Notes: generated from the letters alone by a model not told the origin. A stretch of DNA of 64,000 nt from Microbacterium testaceum StLB037 (GCF_000202635.1 NC_015125.1:434001-498000); one strand, 5' to 3'. Numbered from the stretch's first letter, positions 41,864 through 50,888 are shown. Made by a program: numbers and translations.

Positions 41864-42645
41864 GGCGAGACCCGCGTGTAGGTCAGGTCGCGGATGTCAC
41901 GACCGACCCGCAGGCCTTTGCGTTCGAAGGCGGTGAGCACCCGACCCTCGAAGCGGTCGGCCCACTCCCCCGCGAAGGCCCGCTCGAAGCCGGGGGCCTC
42001 GTCGAGGACGTCGCGCATCTGGTCGGCGTAGTCCTGCCAGTCGGTGGCGAGGCGCAGGGTGCCGCCCGGGCGGAGAGCCTGAGCGGCGATCCGGGCGAAC
42101 TCGGGAGCCACGAGCCGGCGCTTGGTGTGCTTGTTCTTGTGCCAGGGGTCGGGGAAGAAGACCCAGAGCTCGTCGACGGATGCCGCCGGCAGCATATGCT
42201 CCAACACCTCGGGGGCGTTGGCCTCGACGAGGCGGAGGTTCTTCACGCCCTCGCGGTCGGCGTCGAGCATGGTGCGCGCGAGACCCGCGGTGAAGACCTC
42301 GACGGCGAGGAAGTCGGTGTCGGGGTCGGCGGACGCGGCCGAGACGATCTGATGACCCTGACCCGAGCCGATCTCCACGACCAGGCGGGCCGCGCGGCCG
42401 TAAACGTGCTCGAGATCGGCGGCGGTCCCGGCCTTCACGCTGGTCGCGGCCGCGGCGCGCTCGACCGGCAACAGATAGACCGGCGAGAGCTCGGCCCACG
42501 CCCGGTCCTGCGCTTCCGACATGCGGCCGCTGCGGCGCACGAACGACACCGGCTTGTCGCGGAAGACGGGCGCGGTGTCCCTGGCATCCGGGGTGTTCGG
42601 CTGCCCCTCGGGGGTGTGCCGCACCGGCACCTTGCGGCCGCTCAC
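41860..42645 (-). CDS. trmB: tRNA (guanine-N7-)-methyltransferase
   Basis: Adds N7-methyl at G46 of tRNA with S-adenosylmethionine. 261 residues. SAM site LVVEIGSGQGHQIV, then FLAVEVFTAG, and the family block FFPDPWHKNKHTKRRLV with LRPGGTLRLATDW. The GTG start at 42643-42645 overlaps the DUF3097 stop in GTGA; a longer in-frame reading antisense over DUF3097 was rejected. An N-terminal arm of about 55 residues precedes the usual start of homology. Confidence 0.95.
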   Translation of the reverse strand: MSGRKVPVRHTPEGQPNTPDARDTAPVFRDKPVSFVRRSGRMSEAQDRAWAELSPVYLLPVERAAAATSVKAGTAADLEHVYGRAARLVVEIGSGQGHQIVSAASADPDTDFLAVEVFTAGLARTMLDADREGVKNLRLVEANAPEVLEHMLPAASVDELWVFFPDPWHKNKHTKRRLVAPEFARIAAQALRPGGTLRLATDWQDYADQMRDVLDEAPGFERAFAGEWADRFEGRVLTAFERKGLRVGRDIRDLTYTRVSP

Positions 42646-43475
42646 GGGACGGTCACGAAATCGATGAGTTCCTCGACGCGGCCGAGGAGCGCCGGCTCGA
42701 GGTCGCGGAAGGTGGTGACCTTCGACAGGATGTGCTGCCACGCCCGCGCGGTGTCGGCCTGCTCCTCGGCGGGCCAGCCCAGGGCGCGGCACACACCGAC
42801 CTTCCACTCGATCCCGCGCGGCACCTCGGGCCACGCGGCGATGCCGAGAGCGCGGGGCGTGACGCACTGCCACACGTCGACGAAGGGATGGCCGACGATG
42901 CGCACGTGGGCGCCGTGACGGCCCCGGGCGATTCTCTCGGCGATGCGCGACTCCTTGGAGTTCGGCACGAGGTGGTCCACGAGCACGCCGTAGCGTCGCT
43001 CGGCGGTCGGGGGCTCGGCATCCAGAACCTGCTCGAGAAGGTCGACGCCCTCGAGGAACTCGACGACGACTCCCTCGGCGCGGAGGTCGGCGCCCCAGAC
43101 CTTCTCGACGAGTTCGGCATCGTGCTTACCCTCGACGAAGATGCGGCTCGCGCGCGCGGTGCGCGCGCGCTGATCTTCGGCCGCGAAGGAGCCGGATGCC
43201 GTGCGCGTACGGCCCTTCGGAGCGGCGGAGGGGGCTTTCAGCACGACGGGCTTGCCGTCGACGAGGAAACCGCCCCCGAGCGGGAAGAGGCGGCGCTTGC
43301 CGAAACGGTCCTCGAGCTCGACGTTCATGCCCTCGACACGCGTGACCGCGCCGACGTAGTCGGTGCCCGCGACCTCGACCACGAGATCGACGGATGCCGC
43401 GACCTCGGCGGGCTTGATGCGTCCGGCATCGCGCCACCCGCGGGCGAGCACGTCCGTTCCGTAGCGGTCGTCCAT
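42642..43475 (-). CDS. DUF3097 protein
   Basis: 277 residues, ATG at 43473-43475. The opening DRYGTDVLARGWRD and the block IFVEGKHDAELVEKVWGADLRAEGVVVEFLEGVD are characteristic of DUF3097 of actinobacteria. The VEGKHDAEL...G segment resembles a TOPRIM-type metal site, and VLVDHLVPNSKESRIAERI and VRIVGHPFVDVWQ follow. A role in nucleic-acid processing is an inference. First of three overlapping genes with trmB and the CPBP protein. Confidence 0.85.
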   Translation of the reverse strand: MDDRYGTDVLARGWRDAGRIKPAEVAASVDLVVEVAGTDYVGAVTRVEGMNVELEDRFGKRRLFPLGGGFLVDGKPVVLKAPSAAPKGRTRTASGSFAAEDQRARTARASRIFVEGKHDAELVEKVWGADLRAEGVVVEFLEGVDLLEQVLDAEPPTAERRYGVLVDHLVPNSKESRIAERIARGRHGAHVRIVGHPFVDVWQCVTPRALGIAAWPEVPRGIEWKVGVCRALGWPAEEQADTARAWQHILSKVTTFRDLEPALLGRVEELIDFVTVP

Positions 43476-43599
43476 GGTGTACCTCCGAGCGTCCGAGCCT
43501 ATGCGTCCCGTCTGTGCGCTGAGAGCGGACGCGCCGCTCCTACCCCGGTGTCGGAGGTCGTTTATAGAGTGGACGGGTCCGGCAGCCGAAGGGGGAGGG

Positions 43600-45639
43600 A
43601 TGCGAAAGCCCAGTGCCGCGAAAGCGACGGTGGCTCTGCTCGTGCTGGTCGCCGGAGTGCTCGGGTGGCCGCTGTCCGCCGCGGCCGTTCCGCCACCTTC
43701 CCTGGGGTCGAGTTTCGTCCTCGATCAGGCCGACGTCCTCACCAACGCGCAAGAGGCCGAGGTGCAGTCGCGCCTCGTGCGTCTCACCACCGACACCGGC
43801 TTCGACATGTGGGTCGCGTACGTCGATGAGTTCACGCAGCCCGAGGCGGCCGAGGAGTGGGCCAACGAGACCGCGAACCGCAACAACCTCGGTCCCCACC
43901 AGTACCTGCTCGCCGTGTCGGTCACCGGTCGCGCGTACTACCTCTCGGGTGACGTCGACGACGGCGCCCTGACCTCGGCGCAGCTGGCCGACATCGAGCA
44001 GAACCTCGTGCAGCCCGCGCTCGCGAGCGGCGACTGGGCAGGCGCCGCGGTGAAGGCCGCGGACGGGCTCACCTCCGCCGAGCGCGCCGCCCCGGCGCCC
44101 TCCCCGCCGACACCCGCGGGCAGCGGTCCGGATTTCGGCCTGATCGTGCTCCTCGTGCTGCTCGCGCTGGGTATCGTCGGCAGCCTGCTGTGGTTCGGGC
44201 TGCGGCGTCGGCGCGCGGCATCCGGGGGTCCCGCAGCCGCGGTCGAGGACATCGACGACCTCGCCCGCCGCGCGGGGTCGGCGCTCGTCGCGACGGACGA
44301 CGCCGTCAAGAACAGCGAGCAAGAACTCGGTTTCGCGCGCGCCCAGTTCGGCGACGAGGCGGCCGCTCCGTTCGTCGAGGTCCTGGCGCAGGCGAAGGCC
44401 GATCTGGACCGCGCCTTCACCATCTCGCAGCAGCTCGACGACGAGACGCCCGAGACCCCGGAGCAGCGTCGCGCCGGCTACACCGAGATCCTCCGCCTGT
44501 GCGCCTCCGCCGATGAGGCTCTGGATGCCAAGGCGGCGGCGTTCGAAGAGCTTCGAGCGCTCGAGGCCGAGGCTCCCGAGGCCCTCGCCCGCGTGCAGCA
44601 GCAGCACGCCGCCGCGGCGGCAGCCCTCGCGGGGGCGGACGCCGAGCTCGCTCGACTGCGCCAGCGGTACGCCGACAGCGCGCTCGCACCCGTGTCCGAC
44701 AACCCCGCGCAGGCCCGGGCGCGTCTCGACCTCGCGGCGCAGCAGATCGCGGAGGCCTCGACGGCGCTCACGGCCGGGGAACGCGGTGACGCCGCTGTGG
44801 CTCTTCGGGCGAGCCAGGTGGCCGTGAGCCAGGCCGAGACCCTTGAGAAAGCGATCTCGACGCTCGCGGACGACCTGGGAGCAGCGGAGCGCCGCTCGGC
44901 CGACCTCGCGGCCGAGATCGACGGCGACATCGCCGCGGCGGGAGCGCTCCCCGACCCGGACGGGCGGATCGCGGGAGCGGTGGCTGCGGCAACCGCCCAG
45001 CGCAACGCCGCACGCGCGTCGCTCGGCGGCGAGCGGTCCGACCCGCTCTCGGCCCTCGCCACCCTCGAGCAGGCCAACACCACGATCGACACGGTGCTCG
45101 CCGCGGCCCGAGACGAGGCGGAGCGTCAGCGGCGCGCGGCCGCGCAGCTCGACAGCACCCTCGCCCAGGCGCGGGCGCAGGTTTCATCGACGGAGAGCTT
45201 CATCGCCGCGCGGCGGGGAGCGGTCGGGCCCACGGCGCGCACGCGCTTGGCCGAGGCGGGCGCCGCGCTCGTGCAGGCCGAGCAGCTGCGCGCGACCGAT
45301 CCCGGCGCGGCACTCTCGCTCGCCCAGCGCGCCGCCCAGCTCTCGAGCGAGGCCGGCTCGCTCGCGCAGAACGACGTCGGGGGCTTCGGGGGCGGATCCG
45401 GTGGGGGCACCGACATGCTGGGGGCGATCCTGGGTGGCATCGCCGTCAACTCCCTCCTCGGCGGCGGGTCGCGCTCGCGCGGCGGGTTCGGCGGTGGGTT
45501 CGGCGGAAGCTTCGGGGGCGGCGGCTTCGGTGGGCGCTCCGGAGGGTCGCGGTCACGCTCCAGCGGCGGCGGTATGCGCTCGGGAGGCTCGCGCAGCAGC
45601 GGCGGCGGCCGGTCACGCCGCGGAGGCGGGCGCTTCTGA
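43600..45639 (+). CDS. TPM-domain membrane protein with coiled-coil and glycine/arginine-rich tail
   Basis: 679 residues, ATG with GGGGGAGG upstream. Signal/anchor 1-30, then a TPM domain (about 35-170: FVLDQADVLTNAQEAEVQSRL, DMWVAYVDEF, YYLSGDVDDGALTSAQL), one membrane segment (about 183-205), a long helical coiled-coil region rich in Ala/Glu/Arg (about 220-590), and a Gly/Ser/Arg tail (GGFGGGFGGSFGGGGFGG). It sits upstream of pspA, as in other members of the family, suggesting a shared envelope-stress role. The TATAGA 32 bases upstream is a possible -10. Confidence 0.85.
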   Translation: MRKPSAAKATVALLVLVAGVLGWPLSAAAVPPPSLGSSFVLDQADVLTNAQEAEVQSRLVRLTTDTGFDMWVAYVDEFTQPEAAEEWANETANRNNLGPHQYLLAVSVTGRAYYLSGDVDDGALTSAQLADIEQNLVQPALASGDWAGAAVKAADGLTSAERAAPAPSPPTPAGSGPDFGLIVLLVLLALGIVGSLLWFGLRRRRAASGGPAAAVEDIDDLARRAGSALVATDDAVKNSEQELGFARAQFGDEAAAPFVEVLAQAKADLDRAFTISQQLDDETPETPEQRRAGYTEILRLCASADEALDAKAAAFEELRALEAEAPEALARVQQQHAAAAAALAGADAELARLRQRYADSALAPVSDNPAQARARLDLAAQQIAEASTALTAGERGDAAVALRASQVAVSQAETLEKAISTLADDLGAAERRSADLAAEIDGDIAAAGALPDPDGRIAGAVAAATAQRNAARASLGGERSDPLSALATLEQANTTIDTVLAAARDEAERQRRAAAQLDSTLAQARAQVSSTESFIAARRGAVGPTARTRLAEAGAALVQAEQLRATDPGAALSLAQRAAQLSSEAGSLAQNDVGGFGGGSGGGTDMLGAILGGIAVNSLLGGGSRSRGGFGGGFGGSFGGGGFGGRSGGSRSRSSGGGMRSGGSRSSGGGRSRRGGGRF

Positions 45640-45729
45640 TACGCCGCCGCAAGCCGCTCCCGGCCGTCACAGAAAATTCGTAGCATTCGACACCAGACTC
45701 GACATCGTCGCCTTAGGAAGGAACCCCGC

Positions 45730-46485
45730 ATGGCCAAGCAGTCCATCTTCGGTCGCATGACGACCCTCGTCCGCGCGAACATCAACGCGCTCCTCGACCA
45801 GGCCGAGGACCCGCAGAAGATGCTGGATCAGCTCGTCCGCGACTACTCCAACTCGATCGCCGACGCCGAGTCGGCCATCGCCGAGACCATCGGCAACCTG
45901 CGCCTTCTCGAGCGCGACCACCAGGAAGACCGCCAGGCCGCCGCGGAGTGGGGCAACAAAGCCCTGGCCGCGAGCCGCAAGGGCGACGAACTGCGCTCGT
46001 CGGGCAACGTCGCCGAGGCCGACAAGTTCGACAACCTCGCCAAGATCGCCCTGCAGCGTCAGATCACCGCCGAGGGCGAGGCGAAGGCCGCCGAGCCGAC
46101 GATCGCCGCGCAGACGGAGGTCGTCGACAAGCTCAAGGACGGCCTCAACGGCATGAAGAGCAAGCTCGAGCAGCTGAAGGCGAAGCGCAACGAGCTCACC
46201 GCGCGTGCCAAGGTCGCCGAGGCGCAGAACAAGGTGCACGACGCGGTCAGGTCGATCGACGTCCTCGACCCGACGAGCGAGCTCGGCCGCTTCGAAGACA
46301 AGATCCGCCGCCAGGAGGCCCTGGCCGCCGGCAAGCAGGAGCTGGCGGCGTCGAGCATCGACGCCCAGTTCAACGCGCTCGAAGACGTGGGCGAGCTGAC
46401 CGAGGTCGAGGCACGCCTCGCGGCTCTCAAGGTCGGCGGTCCGCAGCGGGCCGCGATCGACGCACCCAGCCCCGACCAGGTCTGA
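45730..46485 (+). CDS. pspA: PspA/IM30-family membrane-stress protein
   Basis: 251 residues, ATG with AGGAAGG upstream. Almost entirely helical: MAKQSIFGRMTTLVRANINALLDQAEDPQKMLDQLVRDYSNSIADAESAIAETIGNL is the family opening, with an amphipathic N-terminal helix that binds membranes. PspA forms ESCRT-III-like polymers that protect stressed membranes. The partner genes pspBC are absent, as usual in actinobacteria. 90 bases after the TPM gene. Confidence 0.95.
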   Translation: MAKQSIFGRMTTLVRANINALLDQAEDPQKMLDQLVRDYSNSIADAESAIAETIGNLRLLERDHQEDRQAAAEWGNKALAASRKGDELRSSGNVAEADKFDNLAKIALQRQITAEGEAKAAEPTIAAQTEVVDKLKDGLNGMKSKLEQLKAKRNELTARAKVAEAQNKVHDAVRSIDVLDPTSELGRFEDKIRRQEALAAGKQELAASSIDAQFNALEDVGELTEVEARLAALKVGGPQRAAIDAPSPDQV

Positions 46486-46550
46486 TCCGTTCCGAGAGTG
46501 CATCGCCCGGTCCGCCGGGCGGTGCACTCTCGTCTCTCCCGGAGGTACCC

Positions 46551-47363
46551 ATGGCGCGTTTCATCGTCGCTCCGCAGTGGCAGGGCTCGTCCTCGTCGCG
46601 CGCGATGCAGCTCATCGACGGTGCCGAGGCGATCGCGGGCGACCTGCCGCGCGCCTCGACCACCGTCCTCGACGCGGTGCCCGAAGCCGGAGACGCGCAG
46701 GGAACGGGCGTGCATCGCCTCAGTGCCCTGATGCGGATGCGCGAGCGGATCGAGGACGCCGTGCGCGCCGGTGACGAGCCCGCGATCGTCATCGGGGGCG
46801 ACTGCGGCGTGGCCCTCGGCTCCGTCTCCGCCGTCGCGGGCGACGACCTCGCCGTGGTGTGGATCGACGCCCACGCCGACCTCAACACCCCGGCCTCCTC
46901 CCCCAGCGGCGCGTTCCACGGCATGGTCCTGCGCGCGATCGCGGGAGAGGGCGACGACCTCCACCGCCTCGAACCCGGGATCACCCCCGGACGAATCGTG
47001 CTCGCCGGGACTCGAGCCCTGGATGCCGAGGAGCAGCGCTTCATCGAGCATCACGGCGTGCGGGTCATCGCCCCCGATGACCTGGCCGATCCCGACGTGC
47101 TGGCCGAGGCGGTCGTGGCGACGGGAGCATCCCGCGTCTACGTGCACGTCGACCTCGACGTGCTCGACCCGGCGGAGATGACAGGCGTCGCCCTTCCCGA
47201 ACCGTTCGGTGCGCGCACGGCCGACGTCGTGGCATCCATCCGTCGCCTGCGCGAGCGCCTGCCGCTCGCGGGGGCGACGCTCACCGAGTTCTCTCCGTCG
47301 TCTCCCGCCGCGGCCGTCGATGACCTCGGAACGATCCTGCGCCTGATCGGGGCCCTGGCGTGA
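46551..47363 (+). CDS. Arginase/agmatinase-family metallohydrolase, substrate uncertain
   Basis: 270 residues, ATG with GGAGG upstream. Metal motifs: IGGDCGVALG (82-90; family consensus GGDHxxxxG, here Cys replaces His), WIDAHADLNTP (105-113), and VDLDVLDPAE near 199. The His-to-Cys change occurs in some actinobacterial ureohydrolase relatives. Could act on formiminoglutamate, guanidinobutyrate or another guanidino compound. GTG-start neighbour overlaps by 4 bases. Confidence 0.88.
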   Translation: MARFIVAPQWQGSSSSRAMQLIDGAEAIAGDLPRASTTVLDAVPEAGDAQGTGVHRLSALMRMRERIEDAVRAGDEPAIVIGGDCGVALGSVSAVAGDDLAVVWIDAHADLNTPASSPSGAFHGMVLRAIAGEGDDLHRLEPGITPGRIVLAGTRALDAEEQRFIEHHGVRVIAPDDLADPDVLAEAVVATGASRVYVHVDLDVLDPAEMTGVALPEPFGARTADVVASIRRLRERLPLAGATLTEFSPSSPAAAVDDLGTILRLIGALA

Positions 47364-47815
47364 GCCCGATCCCCCGGCCTCCGGCGGGGTGGCGCGAGCG
47401 CGCGGACCGGGCCGTCGCCCGCGGACGCGCGTGGGACCGACTCATCCCCGGCTTCCTCCTCGACTCCCCAATCAGCCGCCTCGGCTACTGGTACGGCTGC
47501 ACCGTCGGCTGGGTGTGGGGTTCGCTCTGGAGCACCGGGCGGATCGAGAAGCGCCACGGTCTCTGGATTTTCCGGGGGCTCCCCCGGTGGGCCTTCCCCC
47601 GCGGCGGCGTGTGCGTGGGCGGGTGCTTCCTCACCGGGGACGACCGCCCGACCGGCACCGTGCTCGGCCACGAGGCCGTGCACAAGCGGCAGTGGCAGCG
47701 CTACGGCTTCCTCATGCCGGTGCTCTACGCGCTCGCGGGCCGGGACCCGCTCCGGAACCGTTTCGAGATCGAAGCCGGCTTGGCCGAGGGCAATTACGTG
47801 CCGCGAGGGAGCTGA
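47360..47815 (+). CDS. Small protein with HExxH motif
   Basis: 151 residues, GTG start overlapping the upstream stop in GTGA. Contains HEAVH at 104-108 in LGHEAVHKRQWQRYG and a downstream ENYxExEAGLAEG-like segment (NRFEIEAGLAEG), as in zincin metallopeptidases. The first 95 residues are aromatic-rich (LGYWYGCTVGWVWGSLWSTG) and include two cysteines (VCVGGCF), perhaps part of a metal or membrane interaction. No signal peptide. I do not recognise a defined family. Confidence 0.65.
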   Translation: MSPIPRPPAGWRERADRAVARGRAWDRLIPGFLLDSPISRLGYWYGCTVGWVWGSLWSTGRIEKRHGLWIFRGLPRWAFPRGGVCVGGCFLTGDDRPTGTVLGHEAVHKRQWQRYGFLMPVLYALAGRDPLRNRFEIEAGLAEGNYVPRGS

Positions 47816-47861
47816 GAGCGGCGACGTGGCCTGCGCAACGCCTGCGACGGCAGGAGAATCC

Positions 47862-47881
47862 GGGAGCGGAGGACCGCTCCC
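47862..47881. terminator. Hairpin terminator
   Basis: GGGAGCGG (47862-47869) pairs with CCGCTCCC (47874-47881), 4-base loop AGGA. Follows the stop at 47815 (+) and precedes the minus-strand SIP gene stop at 47960, so it may serve either. No T-run. Confidence 0.6.
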
Positions 47882-47959
47882 TGCCTCCGGCATCAGCCCG
47901 GGAAGTCCTCCCGCCGTGACTCGCGGGCTCAGCGCGCGGCGATGACGTGCGCCGTCGGA

Positions 47960-48424
47960 TCAGCGCGCGGTCGCGAGCCCGAAGCGCTCGGGGGTGTGGA
48001 TCGCCTGGGCGTCGACGCCGTGGCGGGCCACCAGGTCATCGACGATCTCGGCGGTGCCGAGGTATCCGCCGAGGAGGAAGATGCGGGTGTCGTCGTCGTC
48101 GCAGCACAGCATCTCGCCCGCCCAGCCCGAGACGGCGCGGGCGAGGGCCTCACCCGGCGCGCAGGAGCGGCCGGTTCCGGGCGCCCCACCGCGACGCGAG
48201 CGATCGAGCCAGCTCAGCGTCATGCGCGCGGGAGCGGCGATGCGGCCGACCCAGGACGCGTCAGGGACCTCGATGAACACGCGCCCCGTCGAGCAGATGG
48301 GCAGCGTCGCGAGCAGCGTCTCGAGCTCGACGAGAGACGTCTCGTCGGCGGTCACGAGGTGCTGCACGCGGGTGTGCCGCGACGCGCGGCAGGCGGCGTC
48401 GTTGTGCTCGGAGGAGGGGGCCAT
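47960..48424 (-). CDS. Stand-alone SIP-domain (siderophore-interacting protein C-terminal) protein
   Basis: 154 residues, ATG at 48422-48424; a GTG at 48436 is the alternative but lies in the -10 box. The sequence LVTADETSLVELETLLATLPICSTGRVFIEVPDASWVGRI and LSWLDRSRRGG match the NADPH-binding C-terminal domain of siderophore-interacting ferric reductases. The N-terminal FAD domain is missing. An iron-box-like sequence overlies the promoter, so iron repression is likely. The -10 TATAGT lies about 11 bases before the ATG, so the leader is very short. Confidence 0.85.
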   Translation of the reverse strand: MAPSSEHNDAACRASRHTRVQHLVTADETSLVELETLLATLPICSTGRVFIEVPDASWVGRIAAPARMTLSWLDRSRRGGAPGTGRSCAPGEALARAVSGWAGEMLCCDDDDTRIFLLGGYLGTAEIVDDLVARHGVDAQAIHTPERFGLATAR

Positions 48425-48434
48425 GATGGCATCC

Positions 48435-48468
48435 ACTATACCCGCGGTGAAGGGTTGCCTAACCTGAG
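48435..48468 (-). promoter_or_regulatory. Promoter with DtxR/IdeR-type iron box upstream of the SIP gene
   Basis: On the minus strand TTAGGC (48457-48462) and TATAGT (48435-48440) are separated by 16 bases. AGGTTAGGCAACCCT (48451-48465) matches the core of the DtxR/IdeR iron box (AGGTTAGGCTAACCT) at 13 of 15 bases, and it covers the -35 box. Repression by an iron-bound DtxR-type protein fits the product. Confidence 0.7.
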
Positions 48469-48501
48469 TTCCCCCTTTGTATCCCGACGTCGAGGAATCG
48501 G

Positions 48502-49212
48502 TCAGTCGACGAGGACCTCGCGCAGGCGCCGCAGTTCGGCGTCACTCATCCCGTGCGCGCGGAGGTACCCGGCGGGCGAGCCGTACTCGCGGTCGAGACG
48601 CGCGAGGAGCGCGCGCATCACCGGCGCGGGTGAGAGGGTCGCGAGCGCCTCGGCGTGCACGTTCTCGGGGTGGAACGCCCGGATCGCGCGCAGCACGGCG
48701 GCATTGCGCTCCGGCGGCAGCAGGGCCTCGGTGCGGGCGTAGTCCGCGACCACCGCCTCGCGGTCGACACCGGCCGCGGCGAGCGCGATCGCCACCGTCA
48801 CGCCCGTGCGGTCCTTGCCGACCGTGCAGTGCACGAGAACGGGCTGGGCGCTCAGGATGCCACGCACCACCGCCACGACCCGGTCGGCGGACTCGTCGAC
48901 GATCGACGCGTACAGCTCGTCGAGGCTGACGTCGCGCGCGAAGAACGAGTCGACGGATCCGAGGAACAGCGGCTCGTGCTGCACCTCGACGGGGAGGTCG
49001 TCGAAGCGGCTCGGTGCGTGCGTCACCTCGGTCTCGTCACGCAGGTCGATCACCCGCCGGATGCCGAGAGAACGCAGCGCCTCGATTCCCGCGTCGTCGA
49101 CAGCCACGAGATTGCCGGATCGGAAAAACACGCCCTCGCGGGTGCGTCCCTCCCCCGCCGGCAGACCGCCGACATCGCGGAAGTTCGCCGCGCCGGACAC
49201 CAGCGAGGTCAT
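48502..49212 (-). CDS. Tyrosine/lipid phosphatase of the CX5R type
   Basis: 236 residues, ATG at 49210-49212 overlapping the AhpD-like gene stop. The signature HCTVGKDRTG puts the catalytic Cys at 129 and Arg at 135. The opening NFRDVGGL and the IDLRDETEV block are typical of bacterial tyrosine-phosphatase-like proteins of the MptpB type. It acts in the cytoplasm, or is exported without a classical signal in pathogens. Substrate unknown. Confidence 0.9.
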   Translation of the reverse strand: MTSLVSGAANFRDVGGLPAGEGRTREGVFFRSGNLVAVDDAGIEALRSLGIRRVIDLRDETEVTHAPSRFDDLPVEVQHEPLFLGSVDSFFARDVSLDELYASIVDESADRVVAVVRGILSAQPVLVHCTVGKDRTGVTVAIALAAAGVDREAVVADYARTEALLPPERNAAVLRAIRAFHPENVHAEALATLSPAPVMRALLARLDREYGSPAGYLRAHGMSDAELRRLREVLVD

Positions 49213-49730
49213 GCGGACTCCCCGCCGTGATCGTGCGGGACCGGCTCGGTCGCGGGAGCGGGCGCCGCACTCCGCGGCGGGACCGGATACCGCCCCGCGA
49301 TCGCCACCCGGTTGAAGGAGTTGATCGCGACGAGGACCCAGCTGAGGGCGACGTACTCGGCTTCGCTCAGGATGCCCCCGGCGTGGTCGTACACCTCGTC
49401 GGGGATGCCATCCTCGTGGATGAAGGTGAAGGACTCGGTGAGCTCGAGGGCGGCGCGCTCTCGCTCGTCGAACACGCCCGACTCGCGCCAGGTCGCGATC
49501 TGCGCGATCACGTCGGCGTCGAGTCCCGCCTTCACCGCCGCGTCGACGTGCACGCGGACGCAGTACGCGCACCCGTTCAGCTGAGAGGCGTGGATCTGGA
49601 CGATCTCGCGCAGGCGCGCGTCGATGCCCGCCTCGGCGGCGAGCCGCCCGACCGTGCTCGAGAACGACCGCAGCGCGGCGTACGCCTCCGGTGCCTTCTT
49701 CGACAGGTGCACGCGCTTCTCCTCGCCCAT
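49209..49730 (-). CDS. Carboxymuconolactone decarboxylase / AhpD-like protein, leaderless
   Basis: 173 residues. C54 and C57 in NGCAYCVRVHVDAAVKAG with H61 form the CxxC-x3-H site of AhpD-type peroxidase or thiol proteins. ELTESFTFI and SWVLVAINSFNRVAIAGRYP are typical of the YciW/AhpD-like group. TAGGCT lies six bases before the ATG at 49728-49730 and no ribosome site exists, so a leaderless mRNA is likely. Overlaps the phosphatase gene in ATGA. Confidence 0.9.
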   Translation of the reverse strand: MGEEKRVHLSKKAPEAYAALRSFSSTVGRLAAEAGIDARLREIVQIHASQLNGCAYCVRVHVDAAVKAGLDADVIAQIATWRESGVFDERERAALELTESFTFIHEDGIPDEVYDHAGGILSEAEYVALSWVLVAINSFNRVAIAGRYPVPPRSAAPAPATEPVPHDHGGESA

Positions 49731-49835
49731 GGCGACAGCCTACGGCGGCCCCGCCGTGCGGGTCCGGTATCCGCGGGCCCGGTCGTGGCGCCGCGCGGTG
49801 GCGGCGCACGGGCGCGGGGTGCGAGGCTGGATCCC

Positions 49836-50753
49836 ATGCCCGAGGTCGACGAGTTCTCGTTCCTTCCCGCCCAAGCCGCCGACATCGGCCGGCCGACCCC
49901 GACCGTCGAGCGCGTGCAGCTCACCCTCGACGACGGACGGACCCTGAGCGGTCTGCGCTGGGGAGACGCTCCCCCGGCCGTGACGCTGCTGCACGGCGCG
50001 GGGCTGAACGCCCACACCTGGGACACGACCCTGCTGCACCTCGGCCTCCCGGCCCTCGCGCTCGATCTCCCCGGGCACGGCGACTCCTCGTGGCGCGATG
50101 ATGCCGCGTACGTCGCACGCGTCCTCGCGCCCGACGTGGTCACCGCGCTCGAGGCGTGGACGACGCGTCCGCAGACGCTGGTGGGGCACTCCCTCGGCGG
50201 TCTCACGGGCGCCGCGGTCGCGGCATCCCGTCCCGACCTCGTCGAGCGCCTCGTCGTCGTCGACATCACCCCGGGGATCGACCCGAGCGGCGGCCCCGCT
50301 CAACTGCGCGCGTTCTTCGCCGGCCCCACCGACTGGGCCTCGCGCGACGAACTCGTCGAGCGTGCCCTGTCGTTCGGCCTGGGCGGCTCGCGGACCGCGG
50401 CGGAGCGCGGGGTGTTCCACAACTCGCGCGTGCGCCCGGACGGACGCGTCGAGTGGAAGCACCACTTCGCCCACCTCGCGGCAGCCGCGGTGAATGCGGG
50501 AGCGGACCCGTCGACCCCGGATGCCGTGCGCGCGGTCCTCGCGACGACGGGCTGGGATGACGTGGCTCAGGTCACCACCCCCCTCACCCTCGTCCGCGGC
50601 GAGCGCGGATTCGTCACGGCGGACGACGCCGACGAGTTCGTCCGTCGCGCTCCGGCGGCGGAGGTCCGGACGCTGGCCACGGGCCACAACGCCCAGGAGG
50701 AGGACCCCGCGGGGCTCGCTTCGCTCATCCGCGAGGTCGCGCCGCTCGGCTGA
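49836..50753 (+). CDS. Alpha/beta hydrolase
   Basis: 305 residues, ATG at 49836; GAGG about 9 bases upstream, or GAGGCT acting as a -10 box seven bases upstream. Oxyanion region LLHGAGLNAHTWD, nucleophile S119 in LVGHSLGG, and a late TGHN motif supplying the His (about 287). Lid region about 150-240. An earlier in-frame ATG at 49014 runs antisense through other genes and was rejected. The substrate is unknown. Confidence 0.88.
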   Translation: MPEVDEFSFLPAQAADIGRPTPTVERVQLTLDDGRTLSGLRWGDAPPAVTLLHGAGLNAHTWDTTLLHLGLPALALDLPGHGDSSWRDDAAYVARVLAPDVVTALEAWTTRPQTLVGHSLGGLTGAAVAASRPDLVERLVVVDITPGIDPSGGPAQLRAFFAGPTDWASRDELVERALSFGLGGSRTAAERGVFHNSRVRPDGRVEWKHHFAHLAAAAVNAGADPSTPDAVRAVLATTGWDDVAQVTTPLTLVRGERGFVTADDADEFVRRAPAAEVRTLATGHNAQEEDPAGLASLIREVAPLG

Positions 50754-50888
50754 CGTCGCAGCGGGCGGCGGACGTCGCACAATGTCACGAACGGCGTGGG
50801 GGGAATACCGGTGAAAGTAGGCTGTTTCCACCCCTGCACGGCATCCACAGCACTCGGATGCCCCGGCCTGCGAAAGGACATCCCCGCA

